DNA from: Cellulomonas_A sp047229345
GTDB taxonomy: Bacteria; Actinomycetota; Actinomycetes; Actinomycetales; Cellulomonadaceae
Assembly (NCBI RefSeq): GCF_047229345.1
Contig: NZ_JBFTER010000006.1
Span: 20,110 to 84,109 of the forward strand
Length of the DNA stretch: 64,000 nt
Reading direction: 5' to 3'
Below, piece by piece: positions 29,270 through 37,702 of the stretch (within the stretch, counting starts at the first letter, position 1; each line of letters starts with the position of its first letter). The notes under the pieces are model-generated. The model saw nothing but the letters and a program-made list of their open reading frames with translations. It did not search any database and was not told where the DNA came from. The position numbers were made by a program, and so were the translations under genes.

Positions 29270-31069
29270 ATGCTCCGCGTCTCGTCCCGCACCCGGAAGG
29301 TCGTCGCAGCCGTCACGGCAGCGGCGGTCCTGGCGCTCGCCGGCCTCACCGGCCTCGCCGCGATGCAGCCCGCGCGCGCCGCGTCGTCCGACCTGCCCTT
29401 CATCGTGACCAACAGCTCGGGCCGGGACGAGGAGACGTTCCTCTACGTCATGGCCCGCAGCCAGGCGACCGGCGAGCAGGGCTACGTCGACGCGTCGGGC
29501 GACTGGCACGCGTTCGACCTGCCGGCGGCGGTGGCGAACGGCGAGGAGAACCCGACGGCGCCCGACGTGTCGATCCCCGGGCCGCCGAACGCGTCGACCG
29601 TGCAGCTGCCGCTGCCCGCGAACCTCACGGGCGGGCGCATCTACGTCTCGTTCGGCGAGCGCCTCACGTTCCAGCTCTCCCCCGGCGGCCTCGTGGAGCC
29701 GGCCGCGTGGAACAGCGACGACCCGAACCACGACGTGCTGTTCGACTGGGCCGAGTTCGCCCGCAACGGCACCGCGATCAACATCAACACGACGATGGTC
29801 GACATGTTCAGCGTGCCGATCTCCATCACGGTGCGGGCGATGGCGGCACCGCCGCCGCCCGGCCCGGTCGACAACGCGGTCCCGGTCGACCCCAGCCAGC
29901 CGCCGCCGGACACCACGCCGGTGCCGGTCACCCGCACCGAGGGCGTGCTGGTCAAGGACGGCCGGCGCCAGGTCTTCGACGCGGTCAGCGCCCTCGGCGG
30001 GGACTGGGCGGAGCTCGTCGACGTGCGCGAGTCCGACGGCCTCCCCCTGCGTGTGCTCGCCCCGATCCACGGGATCGACAGCGAGGCGCCGTTCTTCGAC
30101 GCCGCGTTCTTCGACGCCTACGTCGACGGCGTCTTCCAGTACTACGGCCGCCGGGCCCTCACCGTCGACACGGCGCTCGGGGTCTTCACCGGGAAGGTCG
30201 TGGACGGGGCCTTCACGTTCCGCGGCGACGGCGGGCGGGTCGTCGGCACCATCGCGCGACCGACGACCGCCGAGATCTTCGGGTGCCACGGCGCGCTGCA
30301 GCCGACCGGGCAGCCCGACCAGGACGCGATCCTCGCGGTCGGTGCCCGCATCTGCGCCGGGTTCCACCGCGGGACCCTCTCGACGCCGGACCGCCCGGGC
30401 TCGGACCGCCAGGCGACGTTCGACGCCCAGGCGTTCTACCAGCACGAGTCGTCGGACTTGTACTCGAAGGTCATGCACGACCACGCGACGAACGGCCGCG
30501 CGTACGGGTTCGCGTTCGACGACGTCGCCGAGTTCAACCCGAGCATCGACGAGCCGACGCCCACGTCGGTCACGATGACGCTCCAGCCGTTCGGCTCGTC
30601 GGTCGCGACCGGCCCCGTCGCGGGCGGGGAGCCGGCGCCCGCGCCGCCGAGCCCCGGCGGCGAGGCCCCGGTGGGCGCGATCCAGGCCGAGGCCCGCACC
30701 GCGCAGCGCGGCACGACGCTCTCCCCGACCTCCGACTCGGGCGGCGGGAAGCACGTCGGTCACGTCGGCGACGGTGACTGGCTGCGCTTCGAGGACGTGA
30801 ACTTCGGGCGCAACGGGCTGGACACGCTCCGTGCGCGCGTCGCGTCGGGCGCGACGACGTCGGTCGGCGGCGTCGTCGAGGTGCGGCTCGACAGCCGGAC
30901 GAGCACCCCGGTCGGCGCGTTCGCGGTCGGGCGCACGGGTGGCTGGCAGTCGTGGCGGACCGTCGCCGCGGCGATCACGCCGACCACGGGCACGCACGAC
31001 GTCTACCTGACGTTCGCGACCGGCTCGGGCCAGGACTTCGTCGACGTCAACTGGTTCGCGTTCGGCTGA
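29270..31069 (+). CDS. Secreted beta-1,3-glucanase, GH64 with C-terminal CBM6
   Basis: 599 residues. Signal peptide (RTRKVVAAVTAAAVLALAG to ARA, cleavage near residue 38), GH64 catalytic domain (~40-445), Pro-rich linker (~446-463) and a CBM6-type beta-sandwich at the C terminus (IQAEARTAQRGTTLSP ... DGDWLRFEDVNFG ... DFVDVNWFAFG). The candidate catalytic pair is Glu162 (DWAEFARNG) and Asp178 (TTMVDMFSVP), 16 residues apart as in the Streptomyces laminaripentaose-producing enzyme (Glu154/Asp170). It should release oligosaccharides from laminarin or fungal cell walls outside the cell, with the CBM aiding binding. ATG 29270 has AGAGGGAAG upstream. Monocistronic. Confidence 0.92.
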   Translation: MLRVSSRTRKVVAAVTAAAVLALAGLTGLAAMQPARAASSDLPFIVTNSSGRDEETFLYVMARSQATGEQGYVDASGDWHAFDLPAAVANGEENPTAPDVSIPGPPNASTVQLPLPANLTGGRIYVSFGERLTFQLSPGGLVEPAAWNSDDPNHDVLFDWAEFARNGTAININTTMVDMFSVPISITVRAMAAPPPPGPVDNAVPVDPSQPPPDTTPVPVTRTEGVLVKDGRRQVFDAVSALGGDWAELVDVRESDGLPLRVLAPIHGIDSEAPFFDAAFFDAYVDGVFQYYGRRALTVDTALGVFTGKVVDGAFTFRGDGGRVVGTIARPTTAEIFGCHGALQPTGQPDQDAILAVGARICAGFHRGTLSTPDRPGSDRQATFDAQAFYQHESSDLYSKVMHDHATNGRAYGFAFDDVAEFNPSIDEPTPTSVTMTLQPFGSSVATGPVAGGEPAPAPPSPGGEAPVGAIQAEARTAQRGTTLSPTSDSGGGKHVGHVGDGDWLRFEDVNFGRNGLDTLRARVASGATTSVGGVVEVRLDSRTSTPVGAFAVGRTGGWQSWRTVAAAITPTTGTHDVYLTFATGSGQDFVDVNWFAFG

Positions 31070-31151
31070 CGGACCGGGGTCGGCCTTCGGGCATCGGACC
31101 ACGGGCACCGGTCGCCGACGTCGCCGCCGACGCGGTCACCGAGGCGTCCCG

Positions 31152-32027
31152 TCAGACCCGCCCGAGCGCACCGTCCAGCGCCGTGAGGAACTCCTCCCGG
31201 CCCTCGCGCCGCACGCTGTGCCCGACGCCGGGGACCGCCACGTGCGTGAGCCGGTCGCCGAGCGCCTCGCGCGCGCGCTCGACCTGGGCCGACCCGACGA
31301 GCGCCCCCTGACCGACGTCACCGGTCACGAGGGTCACCGGCACGCGGACCTCCGCGAGCACCTCGACCCACGCCCGGCCGTTCCAGTCGTGCGCGACGTG
31401 CACGAGCCGCTGGTCGAGCTGCGCCTTCGAGCGGGCCCACGGGCCGTGCTCGTCGTCGGCGAACGCCTGCTGCGTCGCCCGGGAGCGGGCCTCGAGCGTC
31501 TCGGCGTCGACGCCCGCGAAGGACAGCAGGAACGGCGCGAGGAACGGCGGCACCCCGTCGGGCGTCGCGACCCCGCCGGCGTCCCACGCGGGGTCCTCGA
31601 GCACGAGGCCCGCGACGAGGCCGGGCTCGGCGAGCGTGAGCTCGGTCGCGACCAGCCCGCCCATCGAGTGCCCGACGACGAGGGCGGGGCCGTCGACGAC
31701 GTGCCGCAGGACGGCAGCGGCGTCGGCCGCGAGCGACGCGATCGTGAACGGGCCCTCGCCGAGCGGGGTCCTGCCGTGGCCGCGGGCGTCGACCCCGACG
31801 ACGAGGCGGTCCGCGGCGAGCAGGCGCGCGACGGGGTCCCAGGTCTCCGCGGAGTCGGTCACGCCGTGGAGCAGCAGCACGGGCGGCGCGTCGCCGGACT
31901 GCCCCCACACGGTGTAGCCGACGGGACGCCCGTCGACGCCGAGCGTGCGCTCGCTGCGGTGCACGACGGTCCGGTCGGCCTCGTCCGCCGCGGTGCCGAG
32001 GTCGCCGGCGCGCGCGTCGAGCGTCAT
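31152..32027 (-). CDS. Alpha/beta-fold hydrolase
   Basis: 291 residues: HGVTDSAETWDPVARLLA (oxyanion-hole HG), GVDARGHGRTP, nucleophile elbow VVGHSMGGLVATEL (Ser in GHSMG), LVTGDVGQGALVG (acid region) and catalytic His in VAVPGVGHSVRREG. Cytoplasmic esterase/hydrolase of unknown substrate. ATG 32027 overlaps the stop of the aldo/keto reductase by four bases, so both enzymes are made together and may act in the same detoxification or catabolic step. Confidence 0.88.
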   Translation of the reverse strand: MTLDARAGDLGTAADEADRTVVHRSERTLGVDGRPVGYTVWGQSGDAPPVLLLHGVTDSAETWDPVARLLAADRLVVGVDARGHGRTPLGEGPFTIASLAADAAAVLRHVVDGPALVVGHSMGGLVATELTLAEPGLVAGLVLEDPAWDAGGVATPDGVPPFLAPFLLSFAGVDAETLEARSRATQQAFADDEHGPWARSKAQLDQRLVHVAHDWNGRAWVEVLAEVRVPVTLVTGDVGQGALVGSAQVERAREALGDRLTHVAVPGVGHSVRREGREEFLTALDGALGRV

Positions 32028-33067
32028 CGCGCGGTCCCGTCGACGGCGTGCTCCTCGATCGCGGCGAGCTCGTCGTCGGTCAGCGCGGGAGCGTCGAGCG
32101 CGGCGACGTTGTTCTCGAGCTGCGCGACGCTCGACGCCCCGATGAGCGCCGAGGTGACCCGCTCGTCGCGCAGGACCCACGCGAGCGCGAGCTGCGCGAG
32201 GCTCTGACCGCGTGCGGACGCGATCTCGTTCAGCGCCCGCGCGCGTGCGAGGTACGTCTCGCTGATGCGCTCGGGCTGCAGGAACCGGCTCTGCGCGGCA
32301 CGCGAGTCGCCGGGGACCTCCCCGGAGAGGTAGCGGTCGGTCAGCAGGCCCTGCGCGAGCGGGGAGAACACGATCATGCCGATGCCGAGGTCGCCGACCG
32401 CGTCGAGCAGCGTCTCGTCCTGGCCGTCGCCGACCTGCTCGACGTGCCGGTTGAACATCGAGTAGCTCGGCTGGTGGATCAGCAGCGGCGTCCCGAGCTC
32501 GGCGAGCACGCGCTGGGCCTCGCGCGTCTGCGCCGGGGAGTAGTTCGAGATGCCCGCGTAGAGCGCCTTGCCGCTCGTCACGGCGGTGTGCAGCGCGCCC
32601 ATCGTCTCCTCGACCGGGACGCTCGGGTCGGGGCGGTGCGAGTAGAAGACGTCGACGTAGTCGACCCCGAGCCGGCGCAGCGACTGGTCGAGCGACGCGA
32701 GCAGGTACTTGCGCGAGCCGCCGTCGCCGTAGGGGCCGGGCCACATGTCGTAGCCGGCCTTGGAGGAGATGACGAGCTCGTCGCGGTACGGCCGCAGGTC
32801 GCTCGCGAGCACGCGCCCGAAGTTCTCCTCGGCCGAGCCGTACGGCGGGCCGTAGTTGTTGGCGAGGTCGAAGTGCGTGATGCCGAGGTCGAACGCGCGG
32901 CGCAGGATCGCGCGCTGGGTGTCCCCCGACGTCGTCCCGCCGAAGTTGTGCCACAGGCCGAGCGACAGCGCCGGGAGCGCGAGCCCGCTGCGACCCGCCC
33001 GGCGGTAGGTCATCGCCTCGTAGCGGTTCTCGGCGGCGGTGAAGGGGCGGTGGGGCTCGGTCGGCAT
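32024..33067 (-). CDS. Aldo/keto reductase, YghZ/L-glyceraldehyde 3-phosphate reductase-like
   Basis: 347 residues. N-terminal MTYRRAGRSGLALPALSLGLWHNFG and HFDLANNYGPPYGSAEENFG are diagnostic for the YghZ/Kv-beta-like subgroup. The catalytic tetrad Asp-Tyr (FDLANNY), Lys (VISSKAGY) and His (VFYSHRPD) is complete, and the NADPH-binding C terminus LAQLALAWVLRDERVTSALIGASS is present. It reduces aldehydes such as L-glyceraldehyde 3-phosphate or methylglyoxal. ATG 33067 has GAGAGGA upstream. First gene of a two-gene operon with the hydrolase. Confidence 0.9.
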   Translation of the reverse strand: MPTEPHRPFTAAENRYEAMTYRRAGRSGLALPALSLGLWHNFGGTTSGDTQRAILRRAFDLGITHFDLANNYGPPYGSAEENFGRVLASDLRPYRDELVISSKAGYDMWPGPYGDGGSRKYLLASLDQSLRRLGVDYVDVFYSHRPDPSVPVEETMGALHTAVTSGKALYAGISNYSPAQTREAQRVLAELGTPLLIHQPSYSMFNRHVEQVGDGQDETLLDAVGDLGIGMIVFSPLAQGLLTDRYLSGEVPGDSRAAQSRFLQPERISETYLARARALNEIASARGQSLAQLALAWVLRDERVTSALIGASSVAQLENNVAALDAPALTDDELAAIEEHAVDGTAR

Positions 33068-33136
33068 CGCTGGCGTCCTCTCGCAGGGTCGGTCGCGACC
33101 AGCCTAGGCGGCGTTCGCCGTCACCCGGATCGGGGC

Positions 33137-33167
33137 TTGACCCGGTCGGCCGAGGTCACGATATGGT
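33137..33167 (+). promoter_or_regulatory. Likely promoter of the GH114 lipoprotein gene
   Basis: TTGACC (33137-33142) and TATGGT (33162-33167) separated by 19 bases, 44 bases before the ATG, which has its own AGGAG. Confidence 0.55.
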
Positions 33168-33211
33168 CACGGCTTCGTCGGGGGGGCGGACGACGCCAGG
33201 AGACGCACAGC

Positions 33212-34252
33212 ATGCCCACGACCCGCCGCAGGACCGTCACGATCGCCCTCGTCGCCCTCGCGGCGCTGTGCGCGGGGTGCAAGGCCGGACCCGTGGAGGC
33301 CCGCCCGGCGGGCTCCACGCCGACCACCGTGGCCCCCTCCCCGGACGCGAGCACCACGCCGTCCCCGGGTCCGACGGCCACGGCCGCTCCCACGCCGAGC
33401 GCCTCCGCCACGCCGTCGGTGAGCCCCTCGCCGTCACCGACCGCCCCCGCGGCCGCAGCCCCCACGAGCGCGCCGACGCCCACCGCCACGTCGGCGGCCC
33501 CACCCGTCGCGGCCCCCGCCGGGCTCGGCGGGATCGTCGTCGACTACCAGCTCGGCGGCGCGTACGCCCTGCCCGCCGGCGTCGGCGGCGTCGTGCGCGA
33601 CAGCACGTCGGAGCCCGCGCCCGGCGCGTACTCGATCTGCTACGTCAACGGCTTCCAGACCCAGCCCGACGAGCGCTCCACGTGGCTGCGCGACCACCCC
33701 GACCTCGTGCTGCGCGACGCCGCCGGCCGCGTGGTCGCCGACCCGGGCTGGCCTGACGAGGCGCTGCTCGACACGTCGACCGACGACAAGCGGGCCCAGC
33801 TCGCGGAGGTGATCGGGGTGGCCCTGCAGCGGTGCGCCGACGCGGGCTTCGACGCCGTCGAGCTCGACAACCTCGACTCGTACACGCGGTCCGGCGGGCT
33901 GCTCACGGCCGACGACGCGCTCGCGACCGCCGCCCGGTACGTCGCCGTCGCGCACGGCCTCGGGCTCGCCGTCGGGCAGAAGAACGCCGCGGACCTGACC
34001 CGCCGCGGGCACGACGAGGTCGGCTTCGACTTCGCGGTCGCGGAGGAGTGCCACCGCTGGGACGAGTGCGGGGCCTACACCGACGTGTACGGCGACCAGG
34101 TGATCGACGTCGAGTACGTCGACGAGCTGCGCGGCACGTTCGCCGAGGTGTGCGCCGACCCGCAGACGCCCTTCTCGACGGTCCTGCGCGACCACGACCT
34201 GACGACCCCGGCGTCACGCGCGCACGTCTTCGAGGCCTGCCCGCGCGGCTGA
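33212..34252 (+). CDS. Lipoprotein with GH114 endo-alpha-1,4-polygalactosaminidase domain
   Basis: 346 residues. Lipoprotein signal TIALVALAALCAGC with Cys23 as the likely lipidated residue (position -3 is an unusual Cys). Residues 24-105 are a Ser/Thr/Pro/Ala linker, then a GH114 TIM barrel: GGIVVDYQLGGAY, SICYVNGFQTQPDE, DAVELDNLDSYTRSGG, VGQKNAADL, FAVAEECHRWDECGAY. The Asp/Glu residues in VELDNLD and AEEC fit the family's active site. Predicted surface-anchored enzyme cutting alpha-1,4-linked galactosamine polymers, found in some fungal exopolysaccharides. Beside the GH64 glucanase this suggests fungal wall attack. An AGGAG precedes the ATG. Confidence 0.88.
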   Translation: MPTTRRRTVTIALVALAALCAGCKAGPVEARPAGSTPTTVAPSPDASTTPSPGPTATAAPTPSASATPSVSPSPSPTAPAAAAPTSAPTPTATSAAPPVAAPAGLGGIVVDYQLGGAYALPAGVGGVVRDSTSEPAPGAYSICYVNGFQTQPDERSTWLRDHPDLVLRDAAGRVVADPGWPDEALLDTSTDDKRAQLAEVIGVALQRCADAGFDAVELDNLDSYTRSGGLLTADDALATAARYVAVAHGLGLAVGQKNAADLTRRGHDEVGFDFAVAEECHRWDECGAYTDVYGDQVIDVEYVDELRGTFAEVCADPQTPFSTVLRDHDLTTPASRAHVFEACPRG

Positions 34253-34283
34253 GCACCGTGCGCCGGGGTGGGAGGATCGCCGG

Positions 34284-34748
34284 GTGCTGCACGTCGTCTT
34301 CTTCGAGCCCCGCATCCCCGGCAACACCGGCAGCACCATCCGGCTGGTCTCCGCGACCGGTGCGACGCTGCACCTCGTGGAGCCCCTCGGCTTCGACCTG
34401 AGCGAGCCCAAGCTGCGCCGCGCCGGCCTCGACTACCACGACCTCGCGCACGTCGTCGTGCACCCGACGCTCGACGTGTGCCTCGACGCGCTGCCGGGCT
34501 CGCGGGTGTTCGCGTTCACGACCCAGGCGACGACCGGCTACACCGAGGTCGACTACCGCGAGGACGACGTCCTGCTGTTCGGCCCCGAGCCGACCGGGCT
34601 GCCCGACGAGGTCCTGGCGCACCCGCGCGTGACCGACCGGCTGCGCATCCCGATGCTCGCGGGACGCCGGTCGCTCAACCTCTCGACGTCCGCCGCGGTC
34701 GCGTCGTACGAGGCGTGGCGCCAGCTCGGGTTCGCCGGCGGGGTGTGA
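34284..34748 (+). CDS. trmL: tRNA (cytidine/uridine-2'-O-)-methyltransferase TrmL
   Basis: 154 residues, normal length for this SPOUT methyltransferase. Motifs: PRIPGNTGSTIRLVSATGA, PLGFDLSEPKLRRAGLDYHD, LLFGPEPTGLP (knot and AdoMet site) and LRIPMLAGRRSLNLSTSAAVASYE. It methylates the 2'-OH of position 34 in tRNA-Leu isoacceptors. GTG 34284 lies six bases after GAGGAT (34272-34277) without a ribosome site. It ends 12 bases before the convergent MarR gene. Confidence 0.93.
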   Translation: MLHVVFFEPRIPGNTGSTIRLVSATGATLHLVEPLGFDLSEPKLRRAGLDYHDLAHVVVHPTLDVCLDALPGSRVFAFTTQATTGYTEVDYREDDVLLFGPEPTGLPDEVLAHPRVTDRLRIPMLAGRRSLNLSTSAAVASYEAWRQLGFAGGV

Positions 34749-34760
34749 CGCCTCCGCCGG

Positions 34761-35222
34761 TCACCGGCCGTCCGTGAGGCGGTCCCGGAGCCGGTCGGTC
34801 AGCCCGCGCATGTCGTCGAGCAGCGCGCCGATCCGGTCGAGGTCCTCGACGGTGAGCCGGTCGAGCAGCGCCGCGCCCTCCTCGACGAGCGGGCGGTAGA
34901 CCTCCCACGTGACGGCCTGCCCGGCGTCGGTCATGCGCACGTGCACCTGCCGGCGGTCGAGCTCGGACCGCACGCGCTCGACGAGCCCCTTGCGCTCGAG
35001 CCGGTCGATGAGCGCGGTCGTCGCGGCGGGGCGCAGGCCGGTCGCCGCGGCGAGCTCGCCGGCCGTCTTGGGCCCGTCGACGAGCCAGTCGAGGCACCGC
35101 AGGTCGGCCGGTCCGACGCCCAGGTGCCGCGCCGCGGCGTCGTCGAACGCCTGCACGCTGCGCTGGTAGCGCTGGAGCGCGGCGCCCACGGACGCCACGG
35201 CCTCTTGACGCGACCCGCTCAT
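34761..35222 (-). CDS. MarR-family transcriptional regulator
   Basis: 153 residues: long N-terminal helix, winged HTH TAGELAAATGLRPAATTALIDRLERKGLVERV with wing RRQVHVRMTDAGQAV, C-terminal dimerisation helices. Divergent from a FAD monooxygenase 56 bases away with a perfect inverted repeat between them, so it probably represses both genes until a phenolic or drug-like ligand is bound. ATG 35222 is preceded by AAAGG. Confidence 0.9.
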   Translation of the reverse strand: MSGSRQEAVASVGAALQRYQRSVQAFDDAAARHLGVGPADLRCLDWLVDGPKTAGELAAATGLRPAATTALIDRLERKGLVERVRSELDRRQVHVRMTDAGQAVTWEVYRPLVEEGAALLDRLTVEDLDRIGALLDDMRGLTDRLRDRLTDGR

Positions 35223-35233
35223 CTGCCTAACCT

Positions 35234-35246
35234 TTCGATTATCGAA
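35234..35246. promoter_or_regulatory. Candidate MarR operator
   Basis: TTCGAT-t-ATCGAA, a perfect 6-bp inverted repeat in the MarR/monooxygenase gap; CGAATC is then repeated (35243-35248 and 35252-35257), giving extra half-sites toward the monooxygenase promoter. Confidence 0.6.
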
Positions 35247-35278
35247 TCTTCCGAATCTCGTAGGGAAAGGGTACCGCC

Positions 35279-36454
35279 ATGCGCGCAGTCGTCGTGGGAG
35301 GCGGGGTCGCCGGACCGGCCGTCGGTCTCGCGCTCCACCGCGCCGGGATCGAGGCCGTCGTGCTCGAGCGGCGGACCGTCGTCGACCCGGACGAGGGCTC
35401 GTACCTCACCCTCGGGCCGAACGGCCTCGACGCGCTCACGACGCTCGGCGTGCGCGACGCCGTCGAGGCCGCCGGGTTCCCGACGCGGCGCAACGTCCTC
35501 CAGGGCTCGACGGGGCGGCCCCTCGGCGCGCTCTCGCTCACCGGCACCCTGCCGGGCGGCGCCGCGCTGACCCTCAAGCGGTCGCGGCTCGCCGCCACGC
35601 TCACCACGCACGCGGCGCGCGCCGGGGTCGACGTGCGTCTCGGCGCCCACGTCGGCCGGGTCTGCCCCGGCGCCGTGACCCTCGACGACGGCACCACCGT
35701 GCGCGGCGACGTCGTGATCGGGGCCGACGGCGTGCACTCGCGCGTGCGGCGCGCGATCGACCCCGCAGCGCCCGCCGGCCGCTACGTCGGCCTCACGAAC
35801 TTCGGCGGGATCACGCGGGGCACGCCGCTCGCCGGCACGCTCCCGCCCGAGGCGTGGCTCCTCGTCTTCGGCAGCCGGGCGTTCTTCGGTGCCCACCCCA
35901 CGCCCGACGGCGACGTCGTCTGGTTCGTCAACGTCCCGCGCACGCCGACCAGCCCCGACGAGCGGGCGGGGACGAGCGAGGTGCAGTGGCGCGACCACCT
36001 CCACGAGCTCCTGCGCGACGACCCGGGGCCGGCCGCGGAGCTCGTCGCCGCCGGCCGGCTCGAGCTCGCCGGGGACAACACGTTCGACCTCCCGCACGTG
36101 CCGACCTGGTCACGCGACGGCATGGTCGTCGTCGGCGACGCCGCGCACGCGCCCTCGCCCAGCTCCGGGCAGGGCGCCTCGATCGCGCTCGAGGACGCGG
36201 TCGTGCTCGGTCAGGCGCTGCGCGACGCACCCGACGTGACCACCGCGCTCGCGACCTACGAGCGCCTGCGCCGCCCGCGCGTCGAGCGCGTCGTCGCCGC
36301 CGGGGCACGCAGCGGCAGCGCGAAGATCGCGGGGCCGCTCGGCCGGCGCGTGCAGGACCTCGTGATGCCGCTCGTGTTCCGGCACGTCGTGACCGACCGG
36401 AGCACCGCCTGGATGTACGACCACCGGATTGACTGGGACGCGCGGGTCGCGTGA
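35279..36454 (+). CDS. FAD-dependent monooxygenase (PHBH/TetX-like)
   Basis: 391 residues. FAD-binding RAVVVGGGVAGPAVGLALHRAG, second motif VVIGADGVHSRVRRAI (the DG motif), and MVVVGDAAHAPSPSSGQGASIALEDAVVLG (GD motif) are all intact. This class hydroxylates aromatic compounds or inactivates antibiotics such as tetracycline or rifamycin; the substrate cannot be read from sequence. ATG 35279 has GGGAAAGGG upstream. Control by the divergent MarR is likely. Ends against a hairpin that fills the gap to the convergent TetR gene. Confidence 0.9.
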   Translation: MRAVVVGGGVAGPAVGLALHRAGIEAVVLERRTVVDPDEGSYLTLGPNGLDALTTLGVRDAVEAAGFPTRRNVLQGSTGRPLGALSLTGTLPGGAALTLKRSRLAATLTTHAARAGVDVRLGAHVGRVCPGAVTLDDGTTVRGDVVIGADGVHSRVRRAIDPAAPAGRYVGLTNFGGITRGTPLAGTLPPEAWLLVFGSRAFFGAHPTPDGDVVWFVNVPRTPTSPDERAGTSEVQWRDHLHELLRDDPGPAAELVAAGRLELAGDNTFDLPHVPTWSRDGMVVVGDAAHAPSPSSGQGASIALEDAVVLGQALRDAPDVTTALATYERLRRPRVERVVAAGARSGSAKIAGPLGRRVQDLVMPLVFRHVVTDRSTAWMYDHRIDWDARVA

Positions 36455-36473
36455 GCCGGCGGCGTCCGCCGGC
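36455..36473. terminator. Hairpin exactly filling a 19-base convergent gap
   Basis: GCCGGCGG-cgt-CCGCCGGC: perfect 8-bp stem, 3-base loop. It begins on the base after the monooxygenase stop and ends on the base before the TetR gene's last codon on the other strand. Confidence 0.75.
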
Positions 36474-37043
36474 CTACTGCGCCAGCCTGCGCAGCGCGTG
36501 CCGCAGCTGGCCGGGCGTCATCGGGTCGGTCGAGAGCGCGCTGTGCAGCACGAGCCCCTCGACGAGCGCGTCGAGCTCGCGCGCGGTGACCGGGTCGAAG
36601 TGCCGCTCGAGCGCGCGACGGCTGCGCACCATCCACTCCTGGGTCACCGCGCGCAGCACCGGGCGGCGCGCGGCGACGACGTAGAGCTCGATCGAGAGCA
36701 CCAGGCCGCGCCCGGGGCCGAGCAGGTCGCGGGCGAGGTGGTCCGCGAGCGCGTCGAGGGCCGCGTCCGCGTCCGGCGCGGCGTCGAGCCGCCGTTCGAG
36801 CGCGCCCGCCACGTCATCCGCGTGCCGCCGGAACGCTGCGGCGAGCAGCTCGTCGATCGACGCGAAGTGGTACGTCGTCGAGCCGAGCGGGACGTCGGCG
36901 GCCTGCGCGACCGCGCGGTGCGTCGTGCCGGCGACCCCGTGCTCCGCGAGCACGTCGAGGGCCACGGCGACGAGCCGGTCGCGGCGGCCGGGGTCGTGCC
37001 GGCGCGCGCGGCGGGGCGCGGGGGGCACGGAGGCCTCGCTCAC
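36474..37043 (-). CDS. TetR-family transcriptional regulator
   Basis: 189 residues. N-terminal HTH region RLVAVALDVLAEHGVAGTTHRAVAQAADVPLGSTTYHFASIDEL; C-terminal ligand/dimer domain ending MTPGQLRHALRRLAQ. GTG 37043 overlaps the stop of the acetyltransferase (GTGA), so it is co-translated as the second gene of that operon. The near-perfect palindrome at 37681-37702 is its likely binding site, giving autoregulation and control of the divergent VOC gene. Confidence 0.9.
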   Translation of the reverse strand: MSEASVPPAPRRARRHDPGRRDRLVAVALDVLAEHGVAGTTHRAVAQAADVPLGSTTYHFASIDELLAAAFRRHADDVAGALERRLDAAPDADAALDALADHLARDLLGPGRGLVLSIELYVVAARRPVLRAVTQEWMVRSRRALERHFDPVTARELDALVEGLVLHSALSTDPMTPGQLRHALRRLAQ

Positions 37044-37672
37044 GCGGCGCCCGTCGGGCCCGTCGCGTGCCCGTCGGCGTCGTCCCCGATCGTGCGGACG
37101 ACCCGCGCCGGGTTGCCGACCGCGACGACGTTCGCCGGGAGGTCCCGCGTCACGACCGAGCCGGCGCCCACCACGGTGTTCTCCCCGATGGTCACGCCGG
37201 GCAGCACGACGACGCCGCCCCCGAGCCAGACGTTGTCCCCGATCGCGATGGGCTTCGCGGCCTCCCACTTGTCGCGCCGCGGCCCGGGCTCGACGGGGTG
37301 CGTGGGCGTGAGGAGCTGGACGTTGGGGCCCATCTGCACGTCGTCGCCGATCGTGATCGTCGCGACGTCCAGCGCGACGAGGCCGTAGTTGGCGAAGCAG
37401 CGCGCTCCGACGTGGATCTGCGAGCCGTAGTCCACGAGGAACGGCGGACGGATCTCGGTGCCCTCGCCGACCGAGCCGAGCAGCTGCTCGAGGAGGGACC
37501 GGCGCAGCGGCCCCTGCCGGACGGTCGTCGCGTTGTACGCCGCCGCGAGGTCGAGGGCGGCGGCGTTCGCCTCGGCGAGCTCGGGGTCGTCGGCGAGGTA
37601 CAGGTCGCCCGCGAGCATGCGCTCGCGCATCGTGCGGGTGTCGTCCGTGCCCTGCGTCGTCTCTGCGCTCAT
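37040..37672 (-). CDS. Maltose/galactoside O-acetyltransferase-like protein (left-handed beta-helix)
   Basis: 210 residues. N-terminal MAT domain (TMRERMLAGDLYLADDPELAEA) followed by hexapeptide repeats: GSQIHVGARCFANYGLVALDVATITIGDDVQMGPNVQLLTPTHP, KPIAIGDNVWLGGGVVVLPGVTIGENTVVGAGSVV. The active-site His is in PTHPVEPG. It acetylates a sugar hydroxyl with acetyl-CoA. ATG 37672 comes seven bases after a minus-strand TACGCT (37685-37680), a leaderless layout; an ATG at 37690 is an alternative but lies inside the operator palindrome. Forms an operon with the TetR gene. Confidence 0.88.
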   Translation of the reverse strand: MSAETTQGTDDTRTMRERMLAGDLYLADDPELAEANAAALDLAAAYNATTVRQGPLRRSLLEQLLGSVGEGTEIRPPFLVDYGSQIHVGARCFANYGLVALDVATITIGDDVQMGPNVQLLTPTHPVEPGPRRDKWEAAKPIAIGDNVWLGGGVVVLPGVTIGENTVVGAGSVVTRDLPANVVAVGNPARVVRTIGDDADGHATGPTGAA

Positions 37673-37680
37673 GTGGACGA

Positions 37681-37702
37681 GCGTACGCATCGTTGCGTAC
37701 GC
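37681..37702. promoter_or_regulatory. Candidate TetR operator
   Basis: GCGTACGC-N6-GCGTACGC, 20 of 22 positions palindromic. It overlaps the putative -10 of the acetyltransferase-TetR operon and sits 52 bases before the divergent VOC gene. Confidence 0.7.

Noticed and set aside
33212..36454. Biosynthetic gene cluster around the monooxygenase
   Set aside because: No scaffold enzyme (PKS, NRPS, terpene cyclase, RiPP precursor) nearby; neighbours are unrelated units.
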